Source of the DNA: Burkholderia cepacia
GTDB lineage: Bacteria > Pseudomonadota > Gammaproteobacteria > Burkholderiales > Burkholderiaceae
Reading direction: 5' to 3'
Assembly: GCF_001718835.1 (NCBI RefSeq)
Contig: NZ_CP013444.1
Coordinates: 1,240,001-1,304,000, forward strand
Length of the DNA stretch: 64,000 nt
Shown here piece by piece: positions 32,735 to 41,040 of this stretch (position 1 is the first letter of the stretch; each line of letters begins with the position of its first letter). A program made the position numbers and the translations under genes. The notes under the pieces were generated by a model, which saw nothing but the letters and a program-made list of their open reading frames with translations, had not been told where the DNA came from and did not search any database.

Positions 32735-33880
32735 ATGCGAATCGGAATTTCGGTTCTCACGCACGCCGGCCAGAACATCTGGGAAAACGGCCTGGGCCAG
32801 AACGTCTTCCATCTGGCCCGGTTGTTGCGCGCGTTGCCGTTCGTCGAGGACGTGTTGCTGCTCAATTGCGGGGATCAGTCGTGCCTGCCCGGCGACGTCG
32901 AGGCGGACGGCGCCGGCTTTCGGCTGATCGCGCCGCGCGATGCAACCGACCTGATCGACGTGGCCATCGAAATGGCGGGCGGGCTCGACGTGAGCTGGCT
33001 TGACCATTTGCGCGCGCAGGGAAAGAAGGTGGTCTACCACTGTTGCGGACAGCCCTATACCGCGCTGATTGAGCCCACGATTTTCGGTGGGGGAGGCTTT
33101 TTTTCCCGTTCGGAGCGCTGCGACGAAATCTGGACCTTGCCGAGAGACCGGGGCTTTCACCGGATGCTCGAATCCCTGTACCGATGCCCGGTGTACGACG
33201 TGCCCTACTTGTGGGCGCCGGAATTTCTCGAGCGGCGCGCCGCGTCGCTGCGCAGCGATCACGGGATCGAATTCGGCTATCGTCCCCAGCCGCGCAAGGA
33301 CTATACGTTTCGCGCGCTCAGGGTCGCGGTACTGGAGCCGAATATCTCCGTGACGAAGGTTTGCAGCATTCCGATGCTGATCTGCGATGCGGCTTTCCGG
33401 ACGAACGAGGATGCCGTTGCCGAACTGCATCTGCTCAACACGATTCAGATGAAGGATCATCCGACGTTCGTGCATCTGGCCAATTCGCTGGATCTGACGA
33501 AGAACGGGAAAGTGCGCTTCGAGCAGCGGCACGATTTCGCCGGCTACATGAGCCAGTTCGGCGACGCCGTGGTCACGCATCAGTGGCAGCACGACCAGAA
33601 CACGCTCTATCTCGACGCGCTCTACGGGGGCTACCCGCTGATCCACAACTCGTCGTGGCTGGGTGCGGCGGGATACTACTATCCGGATTCCGACATACCG
33701 GGCGGCGCATGCCGGCTCATCGAAGCGTCGCGAAACCATGACGAGAATTTCGATTCCTACCGGCGCTCGGCAACGCAGTTCCTGGGCACGCTGAATCCGC
33801 TTCACACGACGAACCTGGCTGCGTATGCCCGCAGCCTGTTGCGATTGACATCGGTGGGCGATCGGGGGGCGACATGTTGA
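32735..33880 (+). CDS. DUF2827 family glycosyltransferase-like protein (first copy)
   Basis: This 381-residue soluble protein starts at ATG 32735 after a ggagg site, 29 bases downstream of the adhesin stop. It begins MRIGISVLTHAGQNIWENG, a beta-strand and Gly-rich loop like the start of GT-B enzymes. It has LEPNISVTKVCSIPMLICDAAFR mid-protein and LYGGYPLIHNSSWLGAAGYYYPD near the end, resembling a donor-nucleotide loop. DUF2827 is found mainly in Burkholderia-like bacteria. Glycosyltransferase activity is inferred from fold-like features and from its place next to a sequon-rich adhesin, not demonstrated. It overlaps the second copy by 7 bases. Confidence 0.75.
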   Translation: MRIGISVLTHAGQNIWENGLGQNVFHLARLLRALPFVEDVLLLNCGDQSCLPGDVEADGAGFRLIAPRDATDLIDVAIEMAGGLDVSWLDHLRAQGKKVVYHCCGQPYTALIEPTIFGGGGFFSRSERCDEIWTLPRDRGFHRMLESLYRCPVYDVPYLWAPEFLERRAASLRSDHGIEFGYRPQPRKDYTFRALRVAVLEPNISVTKVCSIPMLICDAAFRTNEDAVAELHLLNTIQMKDHPTFVHLANSLDLTKNGKVRFEQRHDFAGYMSQFGDAVVTHQWQHDQNTLYLDALYGGYPLIHNSSWLGAAGYYYPDSDIPGGACRLIEASRNHDENFDSYRRSATQFLGTLNPLHTTNLAAYARSLLRLTSVGDRGATC

Positions 33881-34998
33881 ACGGACGGCGGCTCAAGGTA
33901 GGGGTGACGATCTTCGTGCGTGCAGGCCAGCAATCCCTGTGGGAAAACGGCATTTTCCAGAACTGTTTCTTCCTGGTCATGCTGCTCGCGAAATCGCCGC
34001 TCGTCGAGACAGTATTCCTGGTCAATGGGGGCGATGGCCGCGTCGAGGACGCGGGCGAATTCCTGGCCGACGCGCCGGCGCAGGTAATCGACCTGCAGAC
34101 GGCACGCACGCAGCTCGACGTGGTCGTCGAGCTGAGCGCGCAACTCGATCCGCAGTGGGCGCAGGACTTCCAGTCCCGCGGCGGGCGGGTCGTCGGCATG
34201 CGCGTGGCCAACGATTACGCAATCGATGTCGAGCGCATGATTTTCGGCCGCCCGCACGGCATGCTGGTCTCCGGCGCGGAATACGACGTGATCTGGACCT
34301 TGCCTGCCTTTGAAAAAACGTGCGCCGCCTATTACGAAGCAGCATTGCGTGCGCCGGTGCGCACCGTCCAGCATATCTGGAGCCCGCTGCTCGTCGAGCG
34401 CGCAGTTGGCCGGAGTGTGTCGGCCCGGCCGTTCGGCTATGCACCCGGCCACGCGCGCTGGCGCCTCGCGATCCTCGAGCCCAACCTCTGCATGGTGAAG
34501 ACCAGCCATGTTGCGATGCTGCTTGCGGACGTCGCCTACCGCCAGTCCCCGGGCTTCATCGACGTGCTGCGCGTCTACAACACGTTTCATCTGAAAAACG
34601 ACCCGCTGTTCGTCGGATTCGCGACCAGCCTCGACCTCGTGCGCCACGGGCTTGCGTCGTTCGAGGCACGTTTTCCGACGTACGAAATCATGGGGCAGCA
34701 CGCCGACGCGATCATTTCCCACCATTGGGAGAATGCGCAGAATTATTTGTATTACGAGGCGCTGCATGGCGGCTACCCGCTGATCCACAATTCGACGCTG
34801 CTTGGGGACTGCGGATACCGATATGCGGACTTCGATCCCCAGGACGGCGCGCTGGCGCTGCGTCAGGCGTTCGCGGGACACGATGCGCAACTCGACGATT
34901 ACAGGCGCACCGCGCGTGAATTCCTGAAGACGCTCGATCCGCATGCCGAGCGCAATGTCGAGCAATACGGTGCGGCGCTCGCGGAACTCTATCAGTGA
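33874..34998 (+). CDS. DUF2827 family glycosyltransferase-like protein (second copy)
   Basis: This 374-residue protein is a diverged paralogue of the preceding one. The start LKVGVTIFVRAGQQSLWENG, the block ILEPNLCMVKTSHVAMLLADVAYR and the C-terminal LHGGYPLIHNSTLLGDCGY all align with the first copy. It is translated from an ATG inside the previous gene's end (7-base overlap), so the pair is coupled. Tandem paralogues suggest two consecutive sugar transfers or different acceptor sites, by inference. No signal peptide, so cytoplasmic, as needed for modifying the adhesin before export. It closes the adhesin gene set; about 225 bases without a gene follow. Confidence 0.72.
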   Translation: MLNGRRLKVGVTIFVRAGQQSLWENGIFQNCFFLVMLLAKSPLVETVFLVNGGDGRVEDAGEFLADAPAQVIDLQTARTQLDVVVELSAQLDPQWAQDFQSRGGRVVGMRVANDYAIDVERMIFGRPHGMLVSGAEYDVIWTLPAFEKTCAAYYEAALRAPVRTVQHIWSPLLVERAVGRSVSARPFGYAPGHARWRLAILEPNLCMVKTSHVAMLLADVAYRQSPGFIDVLRVYNTFHLKNDPLFVGFATSLDLVRHGLASFEARFPTYEIMGQHADAIISHHWENAQNYLYYEALHGGYPLIHNSTLLGDCGYRYADFDPQDGALALRQAFAGHDAQLDDYRRTAREFLKTLDPHAERNVEQYGAALAELYQ

Positions 34999-35223
34999 CG
35001 GGGAATCGCGACGGGCGAAGCTCGATGACCCGTATAGCGTCGCGCCGTCTATCGCTGATATCCTCTCGATCGTGTCTGACTATTCAATGGACCGTGGCGA
35101 CGCGTGCCGCGTCCCGGCGATGCCCGCGGGTGCAAACCGCGGCGCGCGCTGAGGTAGCATGGCTGAATCTCCACGCTGATCCATGACCCGTTTCGTGATT
35201 GATTTCCTTCCGTCCATGTCCAC

Positions 35224-36177
35224 ATGGCCAAGACAACGATGAGCGGCGCGACCAAACCCCCTGCCGCGAAGGCGCGGCCGTCGCGCCGGGCCGCGGCCGA
35301 GCACGACGCGCCGGAACCCGTCGCGGCCGGCGACGACGAATCGTCCGGCGGCGCATCGTCCTACCTGGTGCCGGGGCTCGAACGCGGGCTGCGGATCCTC
35401 GCCGAATTCTCCGCGCGCGAGCCCGTGCTCGGCGCGCCCGAGTTGTCGAAGCGCATCGGCATTCCGCGCACGACCACGTTCCGCCTGCTGCAGACGCTCG
35501 AAGCGCTCGGTTTCCTCGAGCGCGTGAACGGCGACCGTTATTTCCGGCTCGGCGTCGGCGTGCTGCGGCTCGGCTTCGAATACCTGAATTCGCTCGAGCT
35601 GACCGATCTCGGCACGCCCGTGCTCGAACGGCTGCGCGATACCACGGGCCTGTCGACGCATCTGCTGATCCGCGACCAGCGCGACGTCGTGTTCGTCGCG
35701 AAGGCGCAGAGCAACGCGTCGATGTTCGGTTCGGTGAAGGTGCACGTCGGCACGCGCCTGCCCGCGCATGCGACCGTGCATGGCCACGTGTTGATGGGCG
35801 ACCTGACGCGCGACGCGCTGCGCCAGCTCTATCCGGAGAAGAAACTCGAACAGTTCACCGAGCGCACGCCGGGCACCGTCGACGAACTGTACGAGCGCGT
35901 GCGCCATTACGCGCGGCTCGGTTATGCGGTCAGCGAGGCGGCGTTCGAGAGCGGCATTTCGGCGGTCACGGCGCCCGTGCGCGATCATTCGGGCTCGATC
36001 GTCGCGGCGATCACCGCGACGGTGCCGCGCTCGGAGATCGGCGAGGCCGGCGAGAAGGAGCGGCTCGTCGAAGCCGTGTGCGGCGCGGCGGTCGACCTGT
36101 CCCAGCGCCTGAACTATCGTCCGCTCGAAAGCGACCCGACGTTCGCGCACGCGCGCCACAAGGTCGCGATGTTCTGA
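35224..36177 (+). CDS. IclR family transcriptional regulator (first copy)
   Basis: This 317-residue protein has a disordered N-terminal 45 residues, a winged HTH (GLERGLRILAEFSAREPVLG, LSKRIGIPRTTTFRLLQTLE) and an IclR effector domain (GTRLPAHATVHGHVLMGDL, FESGISAVTAPVRD). It is strongly similar (roughly two-thirds identity by eye) to the IclR protein at 42480-43337, including an identical GLERGLRILAEFS core. It lies upstream of the aromatic catabolic cluster and probably senses an aromatic effector. Both regulators may bind the TGTTCC-N6-GGAACA sites at 38134 and 38417. Confidence 0.88.
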   Translation: MAKTTMSGATKPPAAKARPSRRAAAEHDAPEPVAAGDDESSGGASSYLVPGLERGLRILAEFSAREPVLGAPELSKRIGIPRTTTFRLLQTLEALGFLERVNGDRYFRLGVGVLRLGFEYLNSLELTDLGTPVLERLRDTTGLSTHLLIRDQRDVVFVAKAQSNASMFGSVKVHVGTRLPAHATVHGHVLMGDLTRDALRQLYPEKKLEQFTERTPGTVDELYERVRHYARLGYAVSEAAFESGISAVTAPVRDHSGSIVAAITATVPRSEIGEAGEKERLVEAVCGAAVDLSQRLNYRPLESDPTFAHARHKVAMF

Positions 36178-36262
36178 TGCGCGGGCGGCGCGGGAACGCC
36201 GCGCACAGCAGCGCGAGCGGGTCCGCGCCGGCATGGCGATCCCTGGAAATTTCGTGGAAACG

Positions 36263-36889
36263 ATGAACAAGACCAAACCCGTCCGGCGCTTTTCGATGAT
36301 CCGGGAATTCCACCTGGCTGACTGGTTCACGCTCGGCAACGCCGTCTGCGGCACCAGCGCCATTTTCTCGATCATCTCGTACATCGCCACCGAAGATGTG
36401 CTGCACGTGTACTACGCGGCCGGCCTGATCGTCGCCGCGCTGGTATTCGACATCCTCGACGGCAGGATCGCGCGCTGGCGCCAGAAGTCGTCGGTGCTCG
36501 GGCGCGAGCTTGACTCGCTCGCCGACGTCATTTCGTTCGGCGTCGCGCCGGCCGTCATCGGCTACGGGTGCGGGATGCGCGGAATGGTCGACCGGTTCCT
36601 GCTCGTCTACTTCGTCGCGTGCGGCGTGTCGCGACTGGCGCGCTACAACGTGACGGCGGAAGCGCTGTCGCAGGAAACCGGCAAGGTGACGTACTTCGAG
36701 GGCACGCCGATTCCGACCTCGATCGTCATCGTGCTGATGCTGGCCGTCGCCACCTATTACGGCGGGATCGGCCCGACCATGTGGCTCGGCGAGATCGCGA
36801 CGCCCGGCGGGCTCTTTCATCCGCTGACGCTGGTGTTCGGCTTGTCGGGCTCGCTGATGATCAGCCGCATCCGCATTCCGAAACCCTGA
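36263..36889 (+). CDS. pssA: CDP-alcohol phosphatidyltransferase, phosphatidylserine synthase type
   Basis: This 208-residue membrane enzyme has the full family motif DG-x2-AR-x8-G-x3-D-x3-D at D66, G67, A70, R71, G80, D84, D88 (ILDGRIARW, then GRELDSLAD). About six membrane helices surround it. It transfers serine to CDP-diacylglycerol to give phosphatidylserine. ATG 36263 after gtggaaacg is preferred, although ATG 36233 adds ten residues. It is convergent with the porin gene. A second pssA copy in a Burkholderia genome would be unusual and its place beside a catabolic cluster is unexplained. Confidence 0.85.
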   Translation: MNKTKPVRRFSMIREFHLADWFTLGNAVCGTSAIFSIISYIATEDVLHVYYAAGLIVAALVFDILDGRIARWRQKSSVLGRELDSLADVISFGVAPAVIGYGCGMRGMVDRFLLVYFVACGVSRLARYNVTAEALSQETGKVTYFEGTPIPTSIVIVLMLAVATYYGGIGPTMWLGEIATPGGLFHPLTLVFGLSGSLMISRIRIPKP

Positions 36890-36910
36890 CGGCCCGCAGC
36901 CGCTCCGGCA

Positions 36911-36934
36911 CGCGCGGTCGCACGCGGCCGCGCG
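36911..36934. terminator. hairpin between convergent pssA and porin genes
   Basis: CGCGCGG at 36911-36917 pairs with CCGCGCG at 36928-36934 over a 10-base loop, in the 61-base gap between two converging genes. No T-run follows, so a terminator function is tentative. Confidence 0.3.
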
Positions 36935-36950
36935 ATGCACGGCCACCGCG

Positions 36951-38030
36951 TCAGAACGAGTGGTGGATCCCGGTGAGCACGACCACCTGGTTCGCGGTGC
37001 TCGACACGCCGGCCGTGAAGAACGCGGCCTTTGCACCGCCCGAACCGTGCTCGTACAACACGTTCGCATAAAGCTGCGTGCGCTTCGACAGCGCATAGAT
37101 GTCGCCGAGTTCGACCTGCGTCCAGCGGCGGCCGGCCAGCGTCGTGGTTGCCGCGCCGCCCGCGATCGTGTTGAACGCGCTGCTGCGATAGTTCACGCCC
37201 GCGTCGTAGCTCTGGAACGTGTCCGAATAGCCGTTCGACTGCATTTTCGTGCGCGTGTACAGGCCATGCACGAGGAAGTCGCCGAACTGGTAGGACGCGC
37301 CCGCGCCGATGTTCTCGACCTTGTTCGCGATGTAGCCGTTCGCGGTGTTCTGCCCCTGGAAGGACGTGATGCCGGTCGTGCTGATCAGGATCGAGCGGTC
37401 GTGCTCGTTCGAGTACACGGCCGACGCCTTGAACGGCCCGTTCGCATAATTCAGCGCGACGCCGACCGACTTGCCGGTCGAGAAGTTCGTCGTGTTGCCG
37501 AGCGCCATCGTCGCCGCGGCCGAGAAGCCCGCGAAGGTCGGCGAACGATACTTGACCGCGTTGTTGTACGGCACGTTGCCGGTCGCGGCGAGCCCGTCGA
37601 TGTTGCCGGGGTGGAACGCATACCAGCTCATCGCGAGGTAGGCCGTGCTGAGCGGATCGAGATAGTCGAACGACAGCGGCGTCTGGCGGCCCAGCGTCAG
37701 CGTGCCGTAGCGTTCCGAGCTGAGGCCGACGAAGGCCGCGCGGTTCCAGATCGTGTTCGCGGTCGCGAACTGGCCGTTGTTCGTATAGAAGCCGTTTTCG
37801 AGCTGGAAGATCGCCGACAGGCCGTCGCCGAGGTCTTCCTTGCCCTTCAGGCCCCACCGGTCGGGCTGCGTATTGCCCTGGATCATCGCCCATTTCGCAT
37901 GGCCGCCGACGTTGTTCACGTACGCGACCCCCGCATCCAGGCTGCCGTACAGCACCACGCTGCTCTGCGCCCACGCGCCGGACGCGACGCCGAACCCGAC
38001 GACCGCCGCCGCTACTGCTTGCTTGACCAT
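36951..38030 (-). CDS. trimeric outer-membrane porin (OmpC-like, Burkholderia type)
   Basis: This 359-residue porin starts at ATG 38028-38030 after a perfect aaggaga ribosome site. The signal peptide ends AWA, and mature SSVVLYGSLDAGVAYVNN is the classical start of the beta-proteobacterial porin family. Further hallmarks are RWGLKGKEDLGDGLSAIFQLE, GTLTLGRQTP and the C-terminal Phe (GIHHSF). It is divergent from the aromatic catabolic operon and shares the operator-bearing region 38031-38482, so it probably admits the aromatic substrate. This regulatory link is inferred from paired palindromes. Confidence 0.9.
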   Translation of the reverse strand: MVKQAVAAAVVGFGVASGAWAQSSVVLYGSLDAGVAYVNNVGGHAKWAMIQGNTQPDRWGLKGKEDLGDGLSAIFQLENGFYTNNGQFATANTIWNRAAFVGLSSERYGTLTLGRQTPLSFDYLDPLSTAYLAMSWYAFHPGNIDGLAATGNVPYNNAVKYRSPTFAGFSAAATMALGNTTNFSTGKSVGVALNYANGPFKASAVYSNEHDRSILISTTGITSFQGQNTANGYIANKVENIGAGASYQFGDFLVHGLYTRTKMQSNGYSDTFQSYDAGVNYRSSAFNTIAGGAATTTLAGRRWTQVELGDIYALSKRTQLYANVLYEHGSGGAKAAFFTAGVSSTANQVVVLTGIHHSF

Positions 38031-38133
38031 TTGATCTCCTTCCTGACGCTCTCGCTCGAATGAATACGGGGCGGGGTGCGCGCATCGGCCGACCTGCCTG
38101 TCGCGCACATCCACCGCAAGATGGGCATTTTTA

Positions 38134-38151
38134 TGTTCCATACAAGGAACA
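38134..38151. promoter_or_regulatory. IclR-type operator candidate TGTTCC-N6-GGAACA (porin side)
   Basis: The perfect palindrome TGTTCCATACAAGGAACA lies 21 bases downstream of the minus-strand -10 box TATACT (38172-38177) that should drive the porin. The same palindrome occurs at 38417-38434 on the other side of the divergent region. Confidence 0.6.
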
Positions 38152-38171
38152 ATGTGCCTCTGATGGAATGG

Positions 38172-38177
38172 AGTATA
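38172..38177 (-). promoter_or_regulatory. -10 box TATACT of the porin promoter
   Basis: Read on the minus strand this is TATACT, about 140 bases before the porin start codon. The -35 at a 17-base spacing (TTTTTC) is weak. The palindrome downstream would place a bound regulator over the early transcribed region. Confidence 0.45.
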
Positions 38178-38393
38178 GGGCGGCGGGAAACGCGGAAAAA
38201 AATAAATTTATCGGGCCGGAGCAGCGGCCGGAGGTGGCCCGCGTGGCCGAAGCGCATCCGGACATGGCCCGCAAATCCGCGAAACATAAGCAGATTTCCG
38301 AGACTTCAAGCGCGTCTCCGCGATCGCCGACTTGTTGGTCGGTGTTTTCCCTAGGGTGTGCAGCTTTTTGTTTTACTCGTGAAAAGTCGCTCC

Positions 38394-38399
38394 TATAAT
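38394..38399 (+). promoter_or_regulatory. -10 box TATAAT of the aromatic catabolic operon
   Basis: A consensus TATAAT occurs 84 bases before the Rieske ferredoxin start, with a poor -35 (TTTTAC, 17-base spacer). The second TGTTCC-N6-GGAACA palindrome starts 18 bases downstream of it, mirroring the porin side. Confidence 0.6.
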
Positions 38400-38416
38400 C
38401 ACCATCCATAAACTGC

Positions 38417-38434
38417 TGTTCCGGGTATGGAACA
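38417..38434. promoter_or_regulatory. IclR-type operator candidate TGTTCC-N6-GGAACA (operon side)
   Basis: TGTTCCGGGTATGGAACA lies between the TATAAT box and the first gene of the catabolic operon. An extra half-site GGAACA follows at 38445-38450. The arms match the site at 38134-38151 exactly, while the six-base spacers differ. Confidence 0.62.
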
Positions 38435-38482
38435 AATCGGAATCGGAACAAACCGAGAGTCGATCAGAAGGAAGGGTGTGAG

Positions 38483-38800
38483 ATGTCTGAACAATGGGTT
38501 TGCGCCGGGCACGCCGGCGCGCTGTCGGAAGACACGCCGATCGAGTTCAAGCGGACCGACGGCGTCGAAATCGGGATCTACCGCGTCGGCGACGACGTGT
38601 ATGCGCTCGAGAACGTGTGCCCGCATGCGTACGCGCTGCTGACGCAGGGGTTCGTCGACGAAGGCACGGTCGAATGCCCGCTGCACGAGGCCGTGTTCGA
38701 CATCAGGACGGGCGAATGCCTGAAGGGCCCGGGCGGGCGCGCGCTGAAGCAGTACGCGGTGCGCCTGGCCGGCGAGGAAATCCAGATCAAGGTGGAATGA
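38483..38800 (+). CDS. Rieske [2Fe-2S] ferredoxin of a ring-hydroxylating oxygenase
   Basis: This 105-residue soluble ferredoxin has the Rieske cluster ligands Cys46 and His48 (CPHAYALL) and Cys65 and His68 (CPLHEAVFD). It carries electrons from the FAD reductase (49185-50429) to the oxygenase alpha subunit (39174-40244). It is the first gene of the operon and lies downstream of the TATAAT/operator region. The start ATG follows agaaggaagggtgtgag. Length and motif spacing are standard for biphenyl/naphthalene-type ferredoxins. Confidence 0.92.
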   Translation: MSEQWVCAGHAGALSEDTPIEFKRTDGVEIGIYRVGDDVYALENVCPHAYALLTQGFVDEGTVECPLHEAVFDIRTGECLKGPGGRALKQYAVRLAGEEIQIKVE

Positions 38801-38801
38801 C

Positions 38802-39113
38802 ATGAAAGAAGCGACCGTCAACTTCAACCCCTTCCTGAAGCCGTGGGTGGCGCCGCAGCCGAACAACGTCGCCGGCAAGGGGCAGATCGAGATCCCCGGT
38901 CAGGTCGAGAACCAGGTCTGGCAGAACCGCAAGGCAGCCCCGACCCAGTACGAAAACGACCTCGGCGATGCGCTCGAACGCGTGTTCGAAGCCGGCGCGA
39001 TCGAGCTGGACGATGTCGTCGCGGGCCTGAACCGCATCGGCTTTCGCGCACCGGACGGCACGGTTTGGACACCTGAGCGTTTCCGCGCCGAAATGGCCTC
39101 GCTGGCGGAATGA
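38802..39113 (+). CDS. recombinase-like helix-turn-helix domain protein (small oxygenase-associated protein)
   Basis: This 103-residue protein begins one base after the ferredoxin stop. It has a proline-rich N-terminal part (FNPFLKPWVAPQPNN) and a helical C-terminal part (YENDLGDALERVFEAGAIEL, then VWTPERFRAEMASLAE). I recall that such proteins are named for a recombinase-like HTH in Pfam and recur next to Rieske oxygenases. It stands where a beta subunit would be, but is far too small and unlike one. It may be a structural partner of the oxygenase or a small regulator; the sequence does not decide. Confidence 0.65.
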   Translation: MKEATVNFNPFLKPWVAPQPNNVAGKGQIEIPGQVENQVWQNRKAAPTQYENDLGDALERVFEAGAIELDDVVAGLNRIGFRAPDGTVWTPERFRAEMASLAE

Positions 39114-39173
39114 ACGCGCCGACCGCGCCGCGCGCCTGAGCGCCGACCCGACAACCGCATCCGGAGCACACTG

Positions 39174-40244
39174 ATGACGTCCCCCGTACAACACGCAGTC
39201 CAACCCGACCCGGTCCGTGACTATCTCGACCGCGGCATCAAGAACTACTGGTATCCCGTCGCGCCGAGCTGGCAAGTGTCGAACGCGCCTGTCGGCCTCA
39301 CGCGCCTGTCCGAGCAGATCGTGCTGTGGCGCGATCACGAAGGCAAGGTTCACGCACTCGAAGATCGCTGCCCGCACCGCGGCGCACGCCTGTCGCTCGG
39401 CTGGAACCTCGGCGGCAACATCGCATGCTGGTATCACGGCATCGAAGTCGACGGCGGCGGCACGGTCAACCGCGTGCCGGCCGTGTCGAACTGTCCGCTC
39501 GAAGGCACGAAGTGCGTGAAGTCGTATCCGGTCGAGGAGAAGGCCGGCGCGATCTTCCTGTGGTTCGGCGACGAAGCGCACGGCGAGCCGGCGCCGCTGA
39601 ACCTGCCGGAAGAACTGGTCGCCGACGAATACGGCCACTTCCTGTGCGTGTCGAACTGGAAGTGCAATTACCAGTATGCGATCGACAACGTGATGGACCC
39701 GATGCACGGCGCGTACCTGCACGCGACGTCGCATTCGATGGCCGAAGGCGACAAGCAGGCCGACATGCGCGTGCGCAAGACGGAAACGGGCCTGATGTTC
39801 GAGAAGATCGGCCAGCGCGACGTGAACTTCGACTGGGTCGAGCTCGGCGAAACGGGCTGCCTGTGGATGCGCCTCGCGATTCCGTACAAGCAGAAGTTCG
39901 GCCCCGGCGGCAACTTCGGGATCATCGGTTTCGCGACGCCGGTCGACGGCGACAACTGCCAGGTCTATTTCTGGCGCACGCGCAAGGTCAGCGGCTGGCA
40001 GCGCGACGTGTGGCGCTTCATGTACCGCAACCGCCTCGAGGGCCTGCACTGGGACGTGCTCGAGCAGGACCGCTACGTCCTCGAAAGCCTCGCGCCGCAC
40101 GCACGCGATCACGAATACCTGTACCAGCACGACGTCGGCATCACGCGCGTGCGCCGGATGCTGCGCCAGCGCGCCCAGGAGCATCTTTCCGCGCTCGATG
40201 CGCATCGTGCGGCGCAGGCCGCGGCGGAGCCGTCGAATGGCTGA
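39174..40244 (+). CDS. Rieske non-heme iron ring-hydroxylating oxygenase, alpha subunit
   Basis: This 356-residue catalytic subunit has Rieske ligands Cys66, His68, Cys85, His88 (CPHRGARLS and CWYHGIEV). The mononuclear-iron motif is NVMDPMHGAYLHATSH (Asp, then two His). The length and the YWYPVAPSWQV start resemble the phthalate/vanillate/carbazole-type group, which works without a beta subunit. It inserts O2 (or one O) into an aromatic ring, or demethylates. The substrate is not deducible. The stop overlaps the SDR start by 8 bases. Confidence 0.9.
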   Translation: MTSPVQHAVQPDPVRDYLDRGIKNYWYPVAPSWQVSNAPVGLTRLSEQIVLWRDHEGKVHALEDRCPHRGARLSLGWNLGGNIACWYHGIEVDGGGTVNRVPAVSNCPLEGTKCVKSYPVEEKAGAIFLWFGDEAHGEPAPLNLPEELVADEYGHFLCVSNWKCNYQYAIDNVMDPMHGAYLHATSHSMAEGDKQADMRVRKTETGLMFEKIGQRDVNFDWVELGETGCLWMRLAIPYKQKFGPGGNFGIIGFATPVDGDNCQVYFWRTRKVSGWQRDVWRFMYRNRLEGLHWDVLEQDRYVLESLAPHARDHEYLYQHDVGITRVRRMLRQRAQEHLSALDAHRAAQAAAEPSNG

Positions 40245-41007
40245 GCGTGCTCCGGTCGTGTCGCTGCCGGGGCGCCGCGTGCTCGTCACGGGCGGCGCGC
40301 GCGGGCTCGGCGCGGCGTTCGTGAAGGCGCTGGTCGCGGCGGGCGCGCAGGTCGCGTTCGGCGACGTACTGGCCGAAGAGGGCCGCGCGCTGGCCGCGCA
40401 GCTCACGCAAGCCGGCCACACCGCGCATTTCTTCACGCTCGATCTCGCCGATCCGGCGAGCGTCGACGCATTCGTCGCGCAGGGCGCGGCGGCACTCGGC
40501 GGCATCGATGCGCTGATCAACAACGCGGCGATCACGAACTCGGGCGGCAAGTTGTCGACGGAGCTCGACGTGTCGACCTGGGACGCCGTGATGAACGTGA
40601 ACGTGCGCGGCGTGTGGCTCGTCAGCAATGCGGCGCTGCCGCACCTCGCGCAGTCGGGCCGCGGCGCGATCGTGAACCTCGCATCGGACACCGCGCTGTG
40701 GGGCGCGCCGAAGCTGCTCGCGTACGTCGCGAGCAAGGGCGCGGTGATCGCGATGACGCATGCGCAGGCGCGCGAGTTCGGCGCGCACGGCGTGACGGTC
40801 AACGCGATCGCGCCGGGGCTGACGGAAGTCGAGGCGACGGCCTACGTGCCGGCCGAGCGCCACGCGTTCTACATGCAGGGCCGCGCGCTGACGCGCGCGC
40901 AGGTGCCCGACGACGTGACGGGCCCCGTGCTGTTCCTGCTGTCGGACGGCGCGCGCTTCGTGACGGGCCAACTGCTGCCGGTGAACGGCGGCTTCGTAAT
41001 GAATTGA
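40237..41007 (+). CDS. short-chain dehydrogenase/reductase (dihydrodiol dehydrogenase candidate)
   Basis: This 256-residue protein has a Rossmann loop VLVTGGARGLGAAF, the NNAAI motif, and the active-site YVASKGA with catalytic Tyr and Lys. The C-terminal NGGFVMN fits the classical SDR family. The start at 40237 overlaps the oxygenase gene by 8 bases. In a ring-cleavage pathway this would oxidise the cis-dihydrodiol made by the Rieske oxygenase to a catechol. That role is inferred from gene order, since SDRs are catalytically diverse. Confidence 0.85.
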   Translation: MAERAPVVSLPGRRVLVTGGARGLGAAFVKALVAAGAQVAFGDVLAEEGRALAAQLTQAGHTAHFFTLDLADPASVDAFVAQGAAALGGIDALINNAAITNSGGKLSTELDVSTWDAVMNVNVRGVWLVSNAALPHLAQSGRGAIVNLASDTALWGAPKLLAYVASKGAVIAMTHAQAREFGAHGVTVNAIAPGLTEVEATAYVPAERHAFYMQGRALTRAQVPDDVTGPVLFLLSDGARFVTGQLLPVNGGFVMN

Positions 41008-41040
41008 ATTGAAGTTTTCACTCTGATGAAGGAGAGGACG

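Noticed and set aside
38802..39113. Beta subunit of the ring-hydroxylating oxygenase
   Set aside because: At 103 residues, with a proline-rich start, it has none of the NTF2-like beta-subunit sequence (normally 160-190 residues).
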